DNA from: Candidatus Zixiibacteriota bacterium
GTDB taxonomy: Bacteria > Zixibacteria > MSB-5A5 > GN15 > FEB-12
DNA length: 9,299 nucleotides
Assembly: GCA_023132995.1 (NCBI GenBank)
Contig: JAGLXI010000304.1
Span: forward strand, 1 to 9,299
Direction of reading: 5' to 3'
In this document: piece after piece, positions 6,311 through 9,299 of the stretch
How the letters are laid out: every line of letters starts with the position of its first letter
Position numbering within the stretch: the stretch's first letter is position 1
Translations under genes and position numbers: made by a program
Notes under the pieces: model-generated
The model's input: the letters and a program-made list of their open reading frames with translations, nothing else
The model's database searches: none
What the model was told of the DNA's origin: nothing

Positions 6311-7543
6311 ATGAAAGCAAGATTGACACTCAGCGACAAGATGTACGGCGCCGTATTCGTTCTCGTATTCGTTCTGGCAACAGGATTGGTGTGTCAGGAT
6401 TCACAGGCCTCCTATGCGATCGTGAACAACTCGACTTCGTCGCCGACCGGTGAGGATTCGCTTTCCATGCTGTTCTTTTCATTGGACAGCCTGGGCAATC
6501 CGACCACGGCGGACTCAGTCTGTCTGCTTGTAAGCGGGCCGGACGGCAGTCTCGTCTGCCGTGATTCGATGGCCATATCGGATGGCCGCATCAGTGCCAC
6601 CACTGTCGGCGGCAAGCAGTTCTATTGTTTCAAGGACCAGGTCTCCAATCTTGACGGCGCCGGCACGGCCGGATGTTACTCGCTGACAATCCTGGCCAAG
6701 AAGAACAGCGGCAACCTGCTGACACCGAACGTCGGCTCCTTTCAGATCATCAGCGAGGAGCTGTCGGATCAACTGGCCCTGATCGATGACTCCGTGTGGG
6801 TAAAGGGCGGCGTCATCGACACCAACCTGACCGAGCAGGGTGGCGGCAGTGACTCGACATCGCTGGCGCGCTGGGTCTGGAACACTCCCCAGAGCAATCA
6901 CACCGCCGCGGGAAGTTTCGGCAAGTACCTCGATATTGAGGTTTCAAGCATAAGCTCCGGCTCGGGGATATATGCCTACACGATTCAAGCCTACGATTCC
7001 ACCATCGGACAGGCCGTACCTTTCACCGGTCTGTCCGTGCGCAATCTGAGCCAGACGTCGCTGATAGCCGTTGGGCGGACAGACTCGTACGGCCGAGCGG
7101 GATTCAACCTGGATGCTGACAGTTTTCTGGTGGTAGCGTCGGCGCCGGGATACATCTTCGACGCTTATGACACGGTGGTGGTTGCCGGCGCCGGCGTGGA
7201 CACGGTCTTCGGTGAACAGTTTGATCCCGGCTCCCCGGATTCCCCTTCCTTCTGCCGTGTCTACGGATTCGTCTACGACGCCGGTGGCCAACCTGAGACC
7301 GATGTTTGCGTTTCGGCCAGCCTTCCTTCGGGAGTATCGCGCTTCGGCGCTATCACGGTGACACCCACGGCCGTCACGACCAGCACCGACAGCACCGGGT
7401 ACTACTACATTGATCTCATACCATCAAATTCACTGGAACCGACCGGTGTTAAGTATGAGTTCACCATCAGTCGCAAGGATGGGACGATCCTGAGACAGCG
7501 ACTGTCCGTGCCGGACCAGGTTTCCTGGCTGCTGACCTGGTAG
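6311..7543 (+). CDS. Exported multi-domain Ig-like protein resembling phage appendage/baseplate proteins
   Basis: This encodes 410 residues. Residues about 1-34 form a long signal peptide with hydrophobic core at about 13-26 and a likely cut near Q-A-S at 32-34. A Cys at 28 does not sit in a good lipobox. Residues about 35-148 form a beta-sandwich resembling the N-terminal module of phage upper-baseplate proteins. Then come V-W-N-T-P at about 189-193 and G-S-F-G-K at about 201-205, a linker motif I associate with phage appendage proteins. An Ig-like segment spans about 217-300, and a carboxypeptidase-regulatory-like fold with T-D-S-T-G-Y-Y-Y at about 359-366 ends the protein. AAGGGG at 6297-6302 precedes the ATG by eight bases. 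It is the last gene before the terminator. A receptor-binding or surface-adhesion role is inferred from domain style; no enzyme motif is seen. Confidence 0.65.
   Translation: MKARLTLSDKMYGAVFVLVFVLATGLVCQDSQASYAIVNNSTSSPTGEDSLSMLFFSLDSLGNPTTADSVCLLVSGPDGSLVCRDSMAISDGRISATTVGGKQFYCFKDQVSNLDGAGTAGCYSLTILAKKNSGNLLTPNVGSFQIISEELSDQLALIDDSVWVKGGVIDTNLTEQGGGSDSTSLARWVWNTPQSNHTAAGSFGKYLDIEVSSISSGSGIYAYTIQAYDSTIGQAVPFTGLSVRNLSQTSLIAVGRTDSYGRAGFNLDADSFLVVASAPGYIFDAYDTVVVAGAGVDTVFGEQFDPGSPDSPSFCRVYGFVYDAGGQPETDVCVSASLPSGVSRFGAITVTPTAVTTSTDSTGYYYIDLIPSNSLEPTGVKYEFTISRKDGTILRQRLSVPDQVSWLLTW
6352..6375 (+). repeat. Perfect 12-base tandem duplication inside a signal peptide
   Basis: CGTATTCGTTCT occurs twice in direct succession, in frame. 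It duplicates the residues V-F-V-L to give V-F-V-L-V-F-V-L in the hydrophobic core of the signal peptide of the gene at 6311. The identity is perfect at the DNA level, including all synonymous positions, so a recent slippage or duplication is likely. Confidence 0.85.
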
Positions 7544-7591
7544 GGGGCATCCGCGAGTCCCGACGATCCGCGCTATGAGGCGAGATCAACG

Positions 7592-7619
7592 AAGGCCGCC
7601 CGCATGGGCGGCCTTTTTT
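7592..7619 (+). terminator. Intrinsic terminator of the capsid cassette
   Basis: A perfect ten-pair, G-C-rich stem (7592-7601 with 7606-7615) closes a four-base GCAT loop and runs straight into six Ts at 7614-7619. It lies 48 bases after the last plus-strand stop codon. On the minus strand the hairpin is not followed by a T-run, so it should stop the plus-strand operon but not readily the convergent dockerin gene. It supports reading the upstream genes as one transcription unit. Confidence 0.9.
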
Positions 7620-7638
7620 CTGTCTGGTAGTTTACGAT

Positions 7639-7649
7639 GTGACTCCGTC
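7639..7649 (+). repeat. Right copy of the 11-base direct repeat bordering the cassette
   Basis: This is identical to 218-228. It lies between the cassette terminator and the stop codon of the dockerin gene. Removing everything between the two copies would leave the dockerin and lipoprotein genes in the same direction about 70 bases apart, which is a plausible empty-site arrangement. The flanking bases differ outside the 11 shared positions. Confidence 0.3.
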
Positions 7650-7666
7650 GGTGCGGGACTTTCCCC

Positions 7667-9299
7667 TCACTTGCTGGGTGGGTCGGCCACGCGATAGATG
7701 AAGTTGATGTAGTAGATCACGTCGGCGATGTTGACAAAACCGTCGCCATTGGCATCGGCCCGCTCGGCGCCGCCTACCGGGGGCGACCCGCCGTGCACGA
7801 GGAAATCGGTCAGGTAGATCAGGTCCATGATGTTGGCGTCGCCGTCGCCGGTGTAGTCCCCGGGAGTGTACATCTGGCTGCAGGCGTATTGCAAGAGAAC
7901 GGTCGCGATGTCCTCAAGGCCGTTGGCGTCACGACCCAGGGCACGGAAGAAGTAGAGCGTATCGTCGCTGACGTTGTATGGTGTCCAATCGATCGACCAT
8001 CCGTCGCTTTCGTCGAAATCGGCACCTACGAAATTGCGGGTCACGCTCCAGTCCTTGGCCAGCATCGAAACCATCAAGTCCACCCGCTGCCAGTTGCCGC
8101 TGATGTAAACCTCGCTGATACCGGAGCCGGAGCGCATGGGCAGATGCGAGATGCTCCCGGTCAGCGGACTTGAGACCGATACATGATAGCTCCCATCCGA
8201 CTGAACCCAGCCGTGGAAACCATCGACCGCGAGCCAAGTACCGGTGGCGCCGCTCAGGCCGATTATGACCGTCCGCTGTTCCTCCTCAACCCAGGTTCGC
8301 AGGCTGAAATAGTCCGGGTTTCTCATGTAGTCGAATATCAGCATGTTGCCCCGTGGCATGAAGTAGTCTGACAGTCCCTGGTACAGGGCTTCATCATAAG
8401 TGCCCTGGCTTTCTTCGGTTCCAAATTGCTCCGCCAGTTTCTGGGTGAGTTCAGCTATGGAGAGAGTCCGGGAACCTTCCTTGACAAGGTAGCCGTAGCC
8501 TCGATCCGCCCAGAGCATAACGGCCAGGGCGGCTGCGGCCGGGCCGTTGTACTGCGCCCCCAGCGGTGTGACGTCCAACGTCTGTACTCCGGCGGAGTAG
8601 TTGTAGTTGGCCTGTCGACGCTGGATTTCGATATGGCTCAGGTTCTCGTCACTGGTCGTCATCAGGAATGCAAACTGGTCGCAAAACCCCGTTCCGGTCG
8701 ACGGGGCATTGATTAACGGTGTCGGTGGCGTCGGTTCCAGGTAAACTATGAGGCTGTCGACGGCGCTTCGGCCGAGCGTGTCATAGGCGGTGGCGCGCAA
8801 CCAGTAGGTACCTTCGGCAAGCCCGGAGAAATCCCATAACAGGGAAAATCCGCTCCCGCTGGCTGCAAAAGCGGCTCCGTCACGAAGAGGAGAGCTGCCG
8901 TCGAAGTCACTGCCAATGCCGACGTACGGGCCTCCAGAGGAATACTCAAACGAAACATAGTCGATGATCTGCGAACCGGAGTTCTCCCAGGCCCAGATAT
9001 CCGCCGAACCCATCAGGGTCTCGTTGTCTTTGGGTGCAAGCAGAGTCAGTTCCGGTTCGGGCTGGGACGGCTCAATGCTGCCCCCGGCATAGCCTACGGC
9101 AAACATGGCCAGGCGCCCGGGAAAGGAATACCACTGGTTGTTGCTCAGGTCGACCCAGCCGACCGACTCGTCCCACAGGTTATATGACGAACACAGCACC
9201 GGGTTGTCGTCGGTGACGACAGCCGGGGCAGAGGCGGGGTCTATGCCACCGCCGATGTAGAAGCCGGCGAAAAAGGGGCCGTTGACCACCACCGGCGGG
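7667..9299 (-). CDS. Exported dockerin-type protein with an apparently inactive C39-like domain (start lies beyond the right edge)
   Basis: The frame is open to the window edge, so the N-terminus and any signal peptide lie outside. Residue numbers here count from the GTG at 9292. Residues about 1-70 are the end of a beta-rich domain, and about 80-190 hold an Ig-like module with a D-T-L-G turn. Residues about 240-380 look like a C39-like papain-fold domain (G-P-A-A-A-A followed by A-D-R-G-Y-G-Y-L, and G-T-W-L-A-V-D-G-F). The catalytic Cys position holds Asn249, the His position Thr352, and the Asp/Asn position Ser. Residues about 478-535 form two dockerin-like calcium loops (D-Y-T-G-D-G-D and D-A-N-G-D-G-F), each followed by a helix. 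In lineages without cellulosomes such modules probably help fold or anchor secreted proteins. The gene is host-type and convergent with the capsid cassette. Confidence 0.75.
   Translation of the reverse strand, partial: PPVVVNGPFFAGFYIGGGIDPASAPAVVTDDNPVLCSSYNLWDESVGWVDLSNNQWYSFPGRLAMFAVGYAGGSIEPSQPEPELTLLAPKDNETLMGSADIWAWENSGSQIIDYVSFEYSSGGPYVGIGSDFDGSSPLRDGAAFAASGSGFSLLWDFSGLAEGTYWLRATAYDTLGRSAVDSLIVYLEPTPPTPLINAPSTGTGFCDQFAFLMTTSDENLSHIEIQRRQANYNYSAGVQTLDVTPLGAQYNGPAAAALAVMLWADRGYGYLVKEGSRTLSIAELTQKLAEQFGTEESQGTYDEALYQGLSDYFMPRGNMLIFDYMRNPDYFSLRTWVEEEQRTVIIGLSGATGTWLAVDGFHGWVQSDGSYHVSVSSPLTGSISHLPMRSGSGISEVYISGNWQRVDLMVSMLAKDWSVTRNFVGADFDESDGWSIDWTPYNVSDDTLYFFRALGRDANGLEDIATVLLQYACSQMYTPGDYTGDGDANIMDLIYLTDFLVHGGSPPVGGAERADANGDGFVNIADVIYYINFIYRVADPPSK

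Noticed and set aside
1..9299. CRISPR array, tRNA or rRNA genes, insertion sequences
   Set aside because: No regularly spaced repeats, no tRNA-like cloverleaf or rRNA segments, and no transposase-like product were seen on either strand.

Overview
The window looks like a bacterial chromosome (or a fragment binned as one) carrying a compact phage-derived structural cassette between two host-type genes on the opposite strand. The host genes suggest a Gram-negative lineage of the FCB type, such as candidate division Zixibacteria. On the right is a large exported protein ending in a dockerin-like double calcium-loop module. On the left is the start of a small lipoprotein. This taxonomic guess rests on protein style only and is inference.

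Layout. Positions 1-178 (minus) hold the 5' part of a lipoprotein gene. Positions 249-7543 (plus) hold ten co-directional genes, nearly all with a clear Shine-Dalgarno sequence and most spaced 0-15 bases apart or overlapping. They end at a strong intrinsic terminator at 7592-7619. In order they are: a one-helix membrane protein; a coiled-coil protein; a capsid decoration (cement) protein; an HK97-fold major capsid protein; a strong intergenic hairpin; a sialidase-like beta-propeller with an added C-terminal domain; a probable head-tail connector-type protein; a small beta-rich structural protein; a small basic helical protein; an exported DNRLRE-like protein; and an exported multi-domain Ig-like/appendage protein. 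Positions 7667-9299 (minus) hold the dockerin protein, cut by the window edge.

How the genes may work together. The capsid protein, its cement protein and a connector-like protein indicate that a tailed-phage-type shell can be made, and the propeller, DNRLRE-like and Ig-like proteins look like surface decorations or adhesins. No large terminase, portal, maturation protease, tape measure, integrase or replication gene lies between the two host-type flanks. Two of the putative decorations begin with signal peptides, which virion proteins normally lack. The cassette is therefore either a prophage remnant, one segment of a dispersed gene-transfer-agent-like system, or a domesticated capsid-based particle with exported accessory proteins. 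The sequence alone cannot decide between these.
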